A DNA stretch of 51,773 bases from Verrucomicrobiaceae bacterium (GCA_027490195.1 JAIXYN010000078.1:1-51773), one strand, 5' to 3'; positions 17,281 through 25,874 are shown, counted from the stretch's first letter. Program-made: numbers and translations. Notes: generated from the sequence alone by a model not told the origin.

Positions 17281-17982
17281 ATGAGCGTGCCCGAAGAACA
17301 CCTGGCTTCACGCCGCAGTTTGAAATCCCGCGACACCCGCTGGGCGCACGCGCTGGCCGCTTTGCTGGCGCGTTCCGGCATCACACCGAATGCCATTTCT
17401 TTGCTCAGCGCCCTCTTTGCCGGTGGGGCCATGGCCTGCTTCATGGTCGCCGGAGATCAAACCAGCAACGCTGGAATACTCGCCGCCTGGATGGGAGCCC
17501 TTGTCTGCATCCAGATGAGACTGGTGTGCAACTTGATGGACGGCATGGTGGCCGTCGAAGGCGGCAAAGGCTCGCCCGTGGGAGCGATCTACAACGATGC
17601 CCCGGACCGCGTGGCTGATGTGCTGATTATGGTAGGTGCAGGCTACAGCGGCGCGGGTGATCCCGGTGTGGTGAAGCTTTTCCATGTGATTCCCCTCGGC
17701 TGGTGCTGCGCAGTGACAGCGGTCTGGACGGCCTACATCCGCGTGCTGGGAGCCTCACTGACCGGCAAGCACGACTTTCGCGGCCCCATGGCCAAACAGC
17801 ACCGCATGGCCGTGCTGAGCGGCGGACTTTTGATCGAAATGATCCAACACCTGGCCGGCTACGAACGCTTCGGCATCCTGCTGGCGTTGACGGTGATTTT
17901 CTTCGGCGGCTTGTGGACCTGCTGGCGACGTCTGGTGGTGCAGGCAGAGGCGTTGCGTTCTGGAGAAAAGACCGCCTCTTGA
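17281..17982 (+). CDS. CDP-alcohol phosphatidyltransferase family protein, variant active site
   Basis: A 233-residue inner-membrane protein with about six helices. The family motif D-G-x2-A-R-x8-G-x3-D-x3-D is present only in altered form at residues 87-109: D87 G88, A91, V92 in place of Arg, G101, N105 in place of Asp, D109, with D106 next to N105. Canonical members transfer a phosphoalcohol from CDP-diacylglycerol or CDP-alcohol with two metal ions held by the Asp residues. Here one metal ligand is replaced or shifted by one residue. It belongs to a subgroup with DGMVAVEGG-type motifs; substrate unknown. Begins 19 bases after the lipoprotein gene. Confidence 0.8.
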   Translation: MSVPEEHLASRRSLKSRDTRWAHALAALLARSGITPNAISLLSALFAGGAMACFMVAGDQTSNAGILAAWMGALVCIQMRLVCNLMDGMVAVEGGKGSPVGAIYNDAPDRVADVLIMVGAGYSGAGDPGVVKLFHVIPLGWCCAVTAVWTAYIRVLGASLTGKHDFRGPMAKQHRMAVLSGGLLIEMIQHLAGYERFGILLALTVIFFGGLWTCWRRLVVQAEALRSGEKTAS

Positions 17983-18113
17983 AGTCTATTTTCGGGATGA
18001 CCGGGAATCGCTGTCTAAATTGCTATAAAAATCAAAGATTGATTTCAAACTCGATTTACCCCACAATAGAAGGTGTAAAAGGAAAGTTAATAATCAGCAT
18101 ATTGCTAATAACA

Positions 18114-18593
18114 ATGCGCCATCACATCCGTCTGCTTCCCATCTTTCTCGCCTGCCTTCTGGCCTCCTGCTCTTCCTCGGGCCTCTTTAAAGGCGGCACG
18201 CGCATCACCTCGGTTCGCACCACAGCCTACACCCATGGCGAGTCTGACCACATCATTTACGGTGCCAAGACGGCCGTCGGGACTCAGCTCAAGTATGGCA
18301 ACGTTCGCAGCGCCGCCGCCGACTGGTCGGTGTATCCTGTAGGCACCATTTTCCAGATCGAAGGCCTGCCTTACGTTTATCAGGTCGATGACTATGGCTC
18401 CGCCTTGGTGGGAACCAACACCATCGACCTCTACAAGCCGGACAAGGCTACCATGAATGCGTGGGGAGTGCGCAATGTGAACATTCGCGTCATTAAATGG
18501 GGATCGTTCTCCAAGAGCCTCTCCATCATGAGGGAGCGCATGGGCTATGAGCACATCCGCCGCATGGTGGGCCGCATTCAGAGCAGTTCATAG
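18114..18593 (+). CDS. 3D-domain (MltA/RlpA-like) lipoprotein
   Basis: A 159-residue lipoprotein. ATG 18114 starts MRHHIRLLPIFLACLLASC, with a lipobox Cys at about residue 19. The mature part has the 3D-domain features: AYTHGESD, PVGTIFQIEGLPYVYQVDDYGSALVGTNTIDLY, with Asp residues spaced like the three-Asp motif of the MltA C-terminal/3D fold. Such domains bind or cleave peptidoglycan. A periplasmic or outer-membrane-anchored cell-wall role is likely, but a catalytic activity is not proven. It is followed after 14 bases by nth. Confidence 0.8.
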   Translation: MRHHIRLLPIFLACLLASCSSSGLFKGGTRITSVRTTAYTHGESDHIIYGAKTAVGTQLKYGNVRSAAADWSVYPVGTIFQIEGLPYVYQVDDYGSALVGTNTIDLYKPDKATMNAWGVRNVNIRVIKWGSFSKSLSIMRERMGYEHIRRMVGRIQSSS

Positions 18594-18607
18594 AACTATC
18601 ACACCCA

Positions 18608-19261
18608 GTGACCAAACAGGAGCGGGCGGATTACGTTCGGAGTCGGCTGGGGCAGATCTACCCAGAGACCCCGGTTCCACTGGATCATTCGGATCCTTTC
18701 ACCCTGCTGGTGGCGGTTCTGCTTTCTGCCCAGTGTACCGATGTCCGCGTCAATCAGGTGACTCCGGCCTTGTTTCGTCTTGGCAGCACGCCGGAAGCGC
18801 TGGCCGCAGCCCCCCTTGATGAAATCTTGTCCATTGTGCGCCCGTGCGGTCTAGGCCCCCAGAAAGCCAAGGCCATCAAGCAGCTTTCCGGCATCCTGAT
18901 TGCTGAACACCAAGGGCAGGTCCCCGCCTCGCTGGAGGCCTTGGAGCGACTCCCCGGAGTGGGCCATAAAACCGCCCAAGTCGTGATGGCGCAAGCCTTT
19001 GGCATTCCTTCCTTTCCCGTGGACACGCACATCCATCGCCTCGCCCAGCGCTGGGCTCTGACCGATGGGAAATCGGTGCTGCAGACAGAGCGCGATTTGA
19101 AGCGCCTGTTTCCGGTCGAGTCCTGGAACAAGCTGCATCTCCAGATCATCTTCTACGGCAGGGAGTTCTGCAGCGCTCGTGGCTGTGATGGCACGTTGTG
19201 TGAGATCTGCCGTACCTGCTTTGCCAAACGCCGGAAGCCCGTCAGCACCAAAAAGGCTTGA
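18608..19261 (+). CDS. nth: Endonuclease III (DNA glycosylase/AP lyase)
   Basis: A 217-residue base-excision repair enzyme starting at a GTG (18608). The helix-hairpin-helix reads LERLPGVGHKTAQVV with the catalytic Lys in GHKTA, and the catalytic Asp lies in FPVDTHIHRLAQR. The C-terminal iron-sulfur region has Cys at about 188, 193, 198, 201 and 204, giving C-x4-C-x4-C-x2-C-x2-C rather than the classic C-x6-C-x2-C-x5-C. Cluster binding is likely but atypically spaced. It removes oxidised pyrimidines and cuts abasic sites. Confidence 0.93.
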   Translation: MTKQERADYVRSRLGQIYPETPVPLDHSDPFTLLVAVLLSAQCTDVRVNQVTPALFRLGSTPEALAAAPLDEILSIVRPCGLGPQKAKAIKQLSGILIAEHQGQVPASLEALERLPGVGHKTAQVVMAQAFGIPSFPVDTHIHRLAQRWALTDGKSVLQTERDLKRLFPVESWNKLHLQIIFYGREFCSARGCDGTLCEICRTCFAKRRKPVSTKKA

Positions 19262-19266
19262 AGAGA

Positions 19267-19338
19267 GTACTCATGAGCTTCAGCTCAATCTGGGGTATCG
19301 CGATGCGTTTTCCAGAACGAGCTAAAGCTCGGGAGTAC
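19267..19338. repeat. Palindromic element between convergent genes (possible bidirectional terminator)
   Basis: A 72-base element bounded by GTACTC (19267) and GAGTAC (19338). Each half contains its own smaller near-palindrome (GAGCTTCAGCTC and GAGCTAAAGCTC), so the whole can fold as two hairpins plus an outer stem. It fills almost all of the gap between the nth stop (19261) and the stop of the convergent outer-membrane protein gene (19347). It has the form of a REP element, and its position suggests it may also terminate transcription on both sides. Confidence 0.7.
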
Positions 19339-19346
19339 ATTTCAAA

Positions 19347-20222
19347 TTACCAGCGCAGACGCAGACTGGTGCGGAAAGCGCGGGTCGTATTGCCAAAATC
19401 GCCACCAACACCAATGTCAAACATTGGCAACACGCGGAAGTAGGTCGTCAAATCGATCATCTTGCTGTCATACTTGTCCGCGCTGCTCACTGTCACGCCA
19501 GCCTGCACTTCCAGCCAGTTAATGGGAGTGAATCGCAAGGCGGGACGCACATAGATGGAGCCATCGCTGAAGCTGACAGAAGTGTCCTGTGCCTTCAAGC
19601 TGGCATAAGAAAGACCGGCCTCAGCCACAAAAGTGAGCTTGTCGTTAATCAAAGGAGTGTGGAAACCTGCGCCGGCTTGGATGCTGGCGAAGTCGTAATT
19701 CCCCTTGGTGGCTCCGGTGACGCTGCCACCACCGCCACTGCCCCAGGATGCACCAAATTTCAAATACAGTGGATTGAACAGGGCCACTGTCAGCGTTGCG
19801 CCAATGGTATTGGCTCCTGAGAGGTTATCGGCCTTGGGTGCCACGTAGCGGTAGAAGGCTTCCACGTTGTTGAAATTGACCATGTTAGGACCGGCTGGCT
19901 TGGCACCATAGTTGGCAGCACTGGCTGGCCCTGAGCTGTAATTACTGACTCCCTGTGGCGTGTAAGAAGACATCTGCCCGGGTGCTGGCGCAGTCGCATA
20001 CGGATCAGCATACGGAGGCGGGGCCGTCACGTTTGAGGAGACGGTAGCTGGTGGCAACGAGTTGGGATAGGCAGGTACGTTTGGCGGCGGTGAGCCGTAG
20101 CCGGGAGGAGGCGTACCATAACCAGGCGGAGGAACCCCCATGACACCATAGCCAGTCTGGCCCACAGCACTTTGGCAAAAGGTAAAGCTGACGCAGAAAG
20201 CGTAAATTAAGGTCCTTTTCAT
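19347..20222 (-). CDS. Pro-rich exported outer-membrane beta-barrel protein
   Basis: A 291-residue protein with a signal peptide (MKRTLIYAFCVSFTFCQSA). Residues 25-75 are Pro/Gly/Tyr-rich repeats (PPPGYGTPPPGYGSPPP). From about residue 105 onward it has amphipathic strands of a beta-barrel (LYLKFGASWGS, FASIQAGAGFHTPL, LTFVAEAGLSYASLK, YVRPALRFTPINWLEVQAGVTV) ending in a terminal aromatic residue (SLRLRW). The likely location is the outer membrane, with the Pro-rich segment as a periplasmic spacer. Function unknown. Confidence 0.75.
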   Translation of the reverse strand: MKRTLIYAFCVSFTFCQSAVGQTGYGVMGVPPPGYGTPPPGYGSPPPNVPAYPNSLPPATVSSNVTAPPPYADPYATAPAPGQMSSYTPQGVSNYSSGPASAANYGAKPAGPNMVNFNNVEAFYRYVAPKADNLSGANTIGATLTVALFNPLYLKFGASWGSGGGGSVTGATKGNYDFASIQAGAGFHTPLINDKLTFVAEAGLSYASLKAQDTSVSFSDGSIYVRPALRFTPINWLEVQAGVTVSSADKYDSKMIDLTTYFRVLPMFDIGVGGDFGNTTRAFRTSLRLRW

Positions 20223-20370
20223 GAGAAGTGGGGCATCTATTGATTATTTAGATAAGTTAAATATTCTCTTAAATCAATGGATTCGGCAAATCTTTTTTTC
20301 AGTTTTGAGATTTTGATTCAATTCAGTCGCTAGAGCGCTTGCCGCTGAATGCTGCACACGCTGCTCTGAA

Positions 20371-20388
20371 TAGGTCTTATAAGACCTA
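20371..20388. promoter_or_regulatory. 18-bp perfect palindrome
   Basis: TAGGTCTTATAAGACCTA is a perfect 18-base palindrome, followed at once by a related ATATGACC. It lies in the 211-base gap between the outer-membrane protein start (20222, minus) and the next gene's stop (20434, minus). The gap also contains an AT-rich stretch around 20240-20315 suitable for a promoter of the outer-membrane protein gene. It could be an operator or a dispersed repeat unit. Confidence 0.45.
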
Positions 20389-20433
20389 TATGACCTCGAT
20401 CAGACACCCAGCCCCGAGAACCGAATGCATGGG

Positions 20434-21456
20434 CTACTTTCTCAACCAGCGCGGAATCAGCACCAGCAGGACCAGCGCTGCCGCCAAGCATAGGAGCACC
20501 GGCCCTCTGCGGCTATTGGCGGGTTTTTGGGGCTCGTCGGGAATGATTTTCAGCACGTCCGGACCCGTGGCGGGTTCGATCGTTGCCCGGAGTTGCGCTG
20601 GCGGTGGGCTCAATGTCTCAACGTCAGCCGGTTTTGCAGCGGTGGTTTCGGCGGCTGGCAGGGCCTTTTCCCAGTCAAGATTGAGCAGGATGTCCCAGCC
20701 GGGATTTTCGTTTTTCAGCCGGCAGCCACAGCGGCCCACGAGAAACATGCAGGCGTCTTCCAGCGAGGCATCATCCAGCATGGCGAGCGGCCAGGCACCC
20801 AGCACCCGACCACGGCCAAAGACCGCACTGGCAAAGCTGGTGGTGGCAGGGTCGATCTCTGCCCGTGGACCAACAAGCATGCGCAGCAGCAGTTGTTCAG
20901 CGGGGTCATCAAGCCGCAACTTCAGGGTGGTGAACTTCAGCTTCAATGGCGGCCCCGGACCGAGCTGACTGTCGGGATCATTCGGGTCTTGGATCGGCAA
21001 GGAGGCCACCTGCTCTAGAAACTTGAGCCGCTTTTCGATTCGCTCCACTTCCAGCACGTCAACCGGTGAGCCGCTGTCGGCAATCACCCAGATGACCGAA
21101 TCCCCCGCCAGCAGTTGCTGGACGAGTCTCTTTCGTGCCGGTGAATCCAGCACGGCACTGAGCGTGGCCGTGTCCAGTTTGCCGGACCACACCTGCTTGT
21201 CACTTGTCCGCGAATAGCGCAGCACGGCGTGCTTCTGCGTCGGGTCAGCCGCAGTGGTGAAGTCGAGGTTCGCTTTCCCATTCGCGCGCAGCGGCCGCAG
21301 CAGATCCTGAATCGCAGGTTCTTTCGACACATCCTGCGGCAGCACCAGATGAAACTTGTCCGCCTCCCAGCGGTCCAGCGCATAGCGGAAGACCGGGATG
21401 GTACAGGCGCAGGCACCGCTGGTGCAGATGGCAATGATGAGGGTGGCGAGTCGCAT
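20434..21456 (-). CDS. Exported protein with a C-terminal membrane anchor, unknown function
   Basis: A 340-residue protein from the ATG at 21456 (MRLATLIIAICTSGACACTIP), with a signal peptide whose last part holds several Cys. A conserved-looking early stretch, PVFRYALDRWEADKFHLV, is found in Planctomycetes/Verrucomicrobia proteins encoded beside PQQ-like genes. A long soluble region follows, then Pro/Ala/Thr-rich sequence (about 280-305) and a single C-terminal helix (VLLCLAAALVLLVLIPRWLRK). Its start lies 5 bases after the stop of the 1335-residue PQQ protein, so the two are one operon and probably function together at the membrane. Confidence 0.7.
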   Translation of the reverse strand: MRLATLIIAICTSGACACTIPVFRYALDRWEADKFHLVLPQDVSKEPAIQDLLRPLRANGKANLDFTTAADPTQKHAVLRYSRTSDKQVWSGKLDTATLSAVLDSPARKRLVQQLLAGDSVIWVIADSGSPVDVLEVERIEKRLKFLEQVASLPIQDPNDPDSQLGPGPPLKLKFTTLKLRLDDPAEQLLLRMLVGPRAEIDPATTSFASAVFGRGRVLGAWPLAMLDDASLEDACMFLVGRCGCRLKNENPGWDILLNLDWEKALPAAETTAAKPADVETLSPPPAQLRATIEPATGPDVLKIIPDEPQKPANSRRGPVLLCLAAALVLLVLIPRWLRK

Positions 21457-21461
21457 GATGT

Positions 21462-24400
21462 CTATTTTCCAAAGCACTGCAGCCTGCCGTCCATGGTGCT
21501 CACATACACGCGCCCCTGCGCGACGGTGATGCCGTCCCAAACGGCGGGGCTCGTCAGTTCAATCCCCGCGCTTTGCTCGCCGGTTTCGGTGTTCACGGCC
21601 CACATCTTGGCACCGCGCTTGCCATCCAGCGCTTCGTCCTGAGCCTTGAGCTCTTCCAAAATCGCCGGGTCTTTGGCGGCCAGGCGTTCAAAGGCATATT
21701 CTTCGTCGATCGTGTCGGGCGCGCCACTGACGAGCACCGTCTTGCCGGCCAGTGCCATGCTGCGGGCGACGATGGGTACAAAGCGGTCCCAGGTGTGCTT
21801 GACGAAGCTGCCGCTGGCTTTGCCGCCTTTGGCATCGCTGCCGCCCTTGAACCAGAGCGCACCACCCACCTTGCCTTTGCCCGACTCGACGCCAGCACCC
21901 ACGCCGTGCACTTCATGGCCGGAACTGTCGCGCGAGTCGCCATTGTCGAAGTTGCAGAAAAGCACCGCTTCTGTCGGCTTCGCTTCCGGCTGTTCGAAAC
22001 GCTGCTGCACCTCGGCGGCGCTCAGTGCTTTGTGATAAATGGCAAGTTGATCCAGCAGACCGCTGTAAGCTCCGGCATTTTCGTCAGCGACGCCGTTGCC
22101 ATTCCCCACGATCAGCGGATTCGCCGGCTTGCCCGCCACTAGCTCTCCCGCCATCCCTTCGGCGACAAGTTTGCCATCGATGTAGAGCGTCATCTTTTTA
22201 TCGGCAGCAAGGACACCTGCGATGTGGTGCCAGCCGTCGCTCAATGCTTCGGCAGAAACGATGCTGCTGATCTTGGAGTCACTGCGGATGTGGAACTGCG
22301 GCTTCTTGTCATGGAAGTCCAGGCCCACGCCGAGGCGAGGTCCGCCATGATTCAAAATCGTGCCGCTCAGCTTGTCCGGCAGCACCCAGGCTTCGACGGT
22401 GATCGGCGTCTTGGTGGGGTCCAGCACCGGGACATCCGGGAACTGCACACTGCCAGGCATAGGTGCGCCACCGGCTTTTGCGGCAGCCTTGGCCTCCGCC
22501 TTCTTGCCGCCCTTGCCTTTTTTCTTCGCTTCAGCCTGGGCCTTCAAAGTCTCTGCGTGGCCCACCTGCGTTTCCCCCTTGGGCTGCACCGCGAGCGGCA
22601 CGCCCTTTTCATCCAGCACCACGCTGTTGCCCTTGCGCTCGGTGGTGGCGGACTCGGTGTCGTAGGCTTGCTCCGGCGGTGCTTTGGGCGTGGCAAAGAG
22701 CGTGTACTCCATCGTCGTCGTCCACTTATAATACTGCGCCTCGCGGCCATAGGAGTACACGTTCTTGTCATCGTGCACAAGGATGCGGCCAGCCGGGGCA
22801 TACTTGCCGGCCTGGAAGTAACCGCCGTGACCACCGGCGAAGCTTTTGCCATAGACCCAGTAGCTGCGGTGGAAGTTGGAATCATCGAGGAAGCCCATCG
22901 GCGCAAAGAGGTGCTGCCCCTCGCCTTTGTGCGCGCCGCCTTGCTTGTCGAAGTCTCCGCTCACAGGGCCGACTTCCACGCGCTTGCCATCGGTCCCAAT
23001 TTTCTGCGTGCGCAGGAAGGTCCACTTGCCGTCGCTGCTCAAGATGTCATTCAAAGCGACCGGCATCTGCAGCGTCTTGTGGCGGTCGTTCAAGTCGCCA
23101 CCGGTCTCAGGATCGCGGTCATCGTAGTTGATTTTGACCTTCATCTCGCCGGTCTTCGCATCCACGCGGTAGAACCACAGGCCGCCATCAAGGAAGCAGG
23201 AATGACCGGCGATAAAGCTCACGAGACCGTTTTCCACCAACACACTGCCATGCACGGGCCAGACGCTTTCCATCATCTCCCATGCGCCATGGCTCAGCAT
23301 GACCGGTGCGCCCTGAAACTTCCACACCAGCGCACCGTCTTTGGCGCGCAGGCAGTACACATTGCCGTCGTTGCCGCCAATGAACACCCTGCCCTGCCAG
23401 TAAGTGGGCGGTGAATCCATGCGACCGCCTGCGATGAAATGCCAGGCTTCCTTGCCAGTGGCGGAGTCGAAAGCATGAAGCGTGTGCTTGTCCACTTCGG
23501 AGACAAAGGTCAGCCCTGCAGCGCTCGTCGTGGTGCTCAGCGGTGGTGTGAGCTTTACTTCCCAGGCCATGCCGAGGTCCTTCTTCAAATCTTGGTTTGA
23601 ATAGCCGCTGCGGCCATTGTCAGAGCGGTAGGTGGGCCAGTCCTTGGCATCGGCGGGAGTCTCCGCGATGACTTCGGCATAGGCGGGTCCCTTGGTCAAA
23701 CGAGCGCTGTCTGCCGTGTGCGGCGGCATGGGGTAGCGCGGCGCGGAGGCCATGGCGGCCATGCCGTCCAGCTTGGCTTCGGGATAGCACGCGCAGTTGT
23801 GCGGTCCAGCGTAAGTGAGCCCATTGCAAGGCAGCACGCCATAGAGGCAGGCACCGCGTACCCAGTGGTTCAGATCCCAGTGCTGCTTCTCCATATCGAC
23901 ATACTCGATGCCGGTACGGGAGGGCATGATGAACTTCTCCGTGGCCTTCGCCATGTAGCAGCGGTGGTGGAACCAGTAAGTGCCCTGCGGCACGTCAGGA
24001 TAGAACTGCTTTTTCACCTCGCCCGTCAGGGGATCGCGGCCTGTGTACTCGCCGGTTTGATTCCCCTGCGTCGTGCCAGCATTCCATACCAGCCCCTGCG
24101 ACACGATCACATCTTCCATACTGCGGTAGCCGCTTTTCTCGTGCGATGAGCTCCACAATTCTTTGCCCGTATCCGCATTGATGCCCTTCATTAAGCCATT
24201 GCCACCGGCATACAGGATCACGTCATTGTTGAGCACCACACGCGGCGCAAAGTTGAACTCATAGAGTTTGCGGCGGGCCTCCGGCACATCGGCAAAGAGC
24301 ACCGCTCCCGTCTTCACATCCCGGCTCGTGAGTCCGTCACCGTTATAATACACCATGCGCTTGTCATCGAGGGCGATGGTGATCGGGCCGACCTTGTCGT

Positions 24401-25469
24401 CCACCTTCCAGAGCGTCTTGCCGCTGTCAGCGTCGATTGCCATCAGGTGTCGCGTCTTGCCATCCCAGTTGAATTCGGTCTCGACACGCTTCTGATCGCT
24501 CTGCTGCTTCACGGCAAACTCCTCATTCAGACGCCACGCTTCGGGATTCACCAAGGCATACAGGGTGCCGTTTCTATACAGCAGCTCTTCCGCACCTTTG
24601 GTCTGCGGATACTCACGGATCACTACACCCGTGGCACCATCGAGGCAGGTGATGGGGTCTGAAATGCCCAGCGTCACGTACACCTTGTCACCAATCGCCG
24701 CGAGCCTGCGCGTGAGCTGCGTGGGGCCAGACTTCAGCGGCCACAGGTGCGTGCTCCACTGCGGGATCGCTTTCTTCCACAGAACGGTGCCATTGAAGGC
24801 ATCGCGTGCGATCAGCGCAAACTTGGCTGGCATCAGGATGGAGATGCGGCTGCCCTCGTCCATGATGTAATAGAGACGCCCGCCCGCGCTCACCTCGGCG
24901 CTCACGGAGGACATGCGGTCGTGGTGGCGGCTCCAGCGCGGATTCCCCACCCACTGCATGCGCGAAGGCGGCCCGGTGAGCATGTCCTTGGAGGTGGGAT
25001 TCCCCTTCGAGTCATACGCAAAGTGCGTCCACTCGTCCATGGCCTTCGGCCACGGCTTCACGATCTTCTCCCAGCCCCCGCCTGCCTTGCGCACCATCGC
25101 CACCCCCAGCGGCGTCAGCACCCGGTCGATCTCCTCCTTCGCCACGGCTGCTGCGTCTTCGATCACCAGCAGGTTCACATAATTCTCGATGTAGGGCAGA
25201 TGCGTCCCATCCCAGGAATCCACCGCCACGGGGCCGTATTTACCTGACTCATGAATCGTTTCGCGAATCCCCGGCAACGCCGCTGCATCCTTCGTCAATC
25301 CCTGGACCTGGTAGCGATCACTGGCCCGCAGCTCCTGTGTCAATTTCCCGTCACCACAGCCCACATGCACCACGATTCCTCCTTTGACCCCGGATTGAGA
25401 GATCAAGTCGGCGGCATCATCAGCCAACAGGGCGGTGGAAAAAAGGAAGCAGGTCAGGAGTCTTTTCAT
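21462..25469 (-). CDS. Giant exported PQQ-like propeller protein with methyltransferase-like and LamG-like domains
   Basis: A 1335-residue secreted protein. Order: signal peptide (MKRLLTCFLFSTALLADD); a Rossmann-type segment with the SAM-methyltransferase-like motif VVHVGCGDGKLTQEL (about 33-47); a long PQQ-type eight-bladed propeller (about 170-900, blades such as DAFNGTVLWKK, DADSGKTLWKVDD, DAKTGEMKVKINYDD); a Cys-rich loop (PHNCACYPEAK); a Lys/Ala-rich linker near 1000 (KKKGKGGKKAEAK); a LamG-like domain (about 1030-1170, TVEAWVLPDKLSG and WHHIAGVLA); and a last blade (GRVYVSTMDGRLQCFGK). Members of this kind are common in Planctomycetes/Verrucomicrobia; their substrate is unknown. A periplasmic redox or polysaccharide-associated role is inferred. 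First gene of an operon with 20434-21456. Confidence 0.85.
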   Translation of the reverse strand: MKRLLTCFLFSTALLADDAADLISQSGVKGGIVVHVGCGDGKLTQELRASDRYQVQGLTKDAAALPGIRETIHESGKYGPVAVDSWDGTHLPYIENYVNLLVIEDAAAVAKEEIDRVLTPLGVAMVRKAGGGWEKIVKPWPKAMDEWTHFAYDSKGNPTSKDMLTGPPSRMQWVGNPRWSRHHDRMSSVSAEVSAGGRLYYIMDEGSRISILMPAKFALIARDAFNGTVLWKKAIPQWSTHLWPLKSGPTQLTRRLAAIGDKVYVTLGISDPITCLDGATGVVIREYPQTKGAEELLYRNGTLYALVNPEAWRLNEEFAVKQQSDQKRVETEFNWDGKTRHLMAIDADSGKTLWKVDDKVGPITIALDDKRMVYYNGDGLTSRDVKTGAVLFADVPEARRKLYEFNFAPRVVLNNDVILYAGGNGLMKGINADTGKELWSSSHEKSGYRSMEDVIVSQGLVWNAGTTQGNQTGEYTGRDPLTGEVKKQFYPDVPQGTYWFHHRCYMAKATEKFIMPSRTGIEYVDMEKQHWDLNHWVRGACLYGVLPCNGLTYAGPHNCACYPEAKLDGMAAMASAPRYPMPPHTADSARLTKGPAYAEVIAETPADAKDWPTYRSDNGRSGYSNQDLKKDLGMAWEVKLTPPLSTTTSAAGLTFVSEVDKHTLHAFDSATGKEAWHFIAGGRMDSPPTYWQGRVFIGGNDGNVYCLRAKDGALVWKFQGAPVMLSHGAWEMMESVWPVHGSVLVENGLVSFIAGHSCFLDGGLWFYRVDAKTGEMKVKINYDDRDPETGGDLNDRHKTLQMPVALNDILSSDGKWTFLRTQKIGTDGKRVEVGPVSGDFDKQGGAHKGEGQHLFAPMGFLDDSNFHRSYWVYGKSFAGGHGGYFQAGKYAPAGRILVHDDKNVYSYGREAQYYKWTTTMEYTLFATPKAPPEQAYDTESATTERKGNSVVLDEKGVPLAVQPKGETQVGHAETLKAQAEAKKKGKGGKKAEAKAAAKAGGAPMPGSVQFPDVPVLDPTKTPITVEAWVLPDKLSGTILNHGGPRLGVGLDFHDKKPQFHIRSDSKISSIVSAEALSDGWHHIAGVLAADKKMTLYIDGKLVAEGMAGELVAGKPANPLIVGNGNGVADENAGAYSGLLDQLAIYHKALSAAEVQQRFEQPEAKPTEAVLFCNFDNGDSRDSSGHEVHGVGAGVESGKGKVGGALWFKGGSDAKGGKASGSFVKHTWDRFVPIVARSMALAGKTVLVSGAPDTIDEEYAFERLAAKDPAILEELKAQDEALDGKRGAKMWAVNTETGEQSAGIELTSPAVWDGITVAQGRVYVSTMDGRLQCFGK

Positions 25470-25539
25470 GGGAAATCGAACACGCGTAACGAAGGGCTGA
25501 TGCGCGATGTTTCGTCACTTTTAACGTTGAATCAGATTC

Positions 25540-25568
25540 TCGACAAACCGCACCAGCCTTGATACAAT
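25540..25568 (+). promoter_or_regulatory. Sigma-70-type promoter of the parDE-like operon
   Basis: TCGACA (25540-25545) and TACAAT (25563-25568) are separated by exactly 17 bases, each one base from the consensus -35 and -10. A start of transcription about 7 bases downstream would fall near 25575, only about 3 bases before the ATG at 25578. The mRNA would then be leaderless or nearly so, which fits the lack of a Shine-Dalgarno sequence there. The 108-base gap also contains the region upstream of the divergent PQQ gene. Confidence 0.5.
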
Positions 25569-25577
25569 CAAACCACG

Positions 25578-25871
25578 ATGACCCAAGTAGCCATTCAACT
25601 TCCCGATGAGCTGAATCAGTTCGTGAACAAATCGGTTCTGGCCGGTGATTTTAAAACTGCGGACGAGTTTTTCATCAGCGTCGTTTCAATGTATAAGGAT
25701 CAGGTCGAAGAAGGCTTCAACGAAGCTGAACAAAAAAAGCTCGAAAGTCTCCGCCGTGATATTCAAGTCGGAGTCGATCAACTTGATCGTGGCGAAGGAA
25801 GCGAAATGGATTGGGATGCGTTTTTCGCAGATCGTCACCGCGCCTATGCTGATCGTCACGGTGCCTCATAG
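25578..25871 (+). CDS. ParD-type antitoxin
   Basis: A 97-residue protein starting MTQVAIQLPDELNQFVNKSV. The first strand and two helices fit a ribbon-helix-helix DNA-binding domain (VAIQLPDELNQFVNKSVLAGDFKTADEFF). The acidic, extended C-terminus (EQKKLESLRRDIQVGVDQLDRGEG) is typical of ParD antitoxins that wrap around ParE. It is expected to neutralise the toxin encoded 3 bases downstream and to repress its own promoter with it. Confidence 0.85.
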   Translation: MTQVAIQLPDELNQFVNKSVLAGDFKTADEFFISVVSMYKDQVEEGFNEAEQKKLESLRRDIQVGVDQLDRGEGSEMDWDAFFADRHRAYADRHGAS

Positions 25872-25874
25872 GTC

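Noticed and set aside
22224..23414. 396-codon plus-strand frame opposite the PQQ protein
   Set aside because: Shadow of the propeller gene; His/Ala/Leu-rich sequence without a family.
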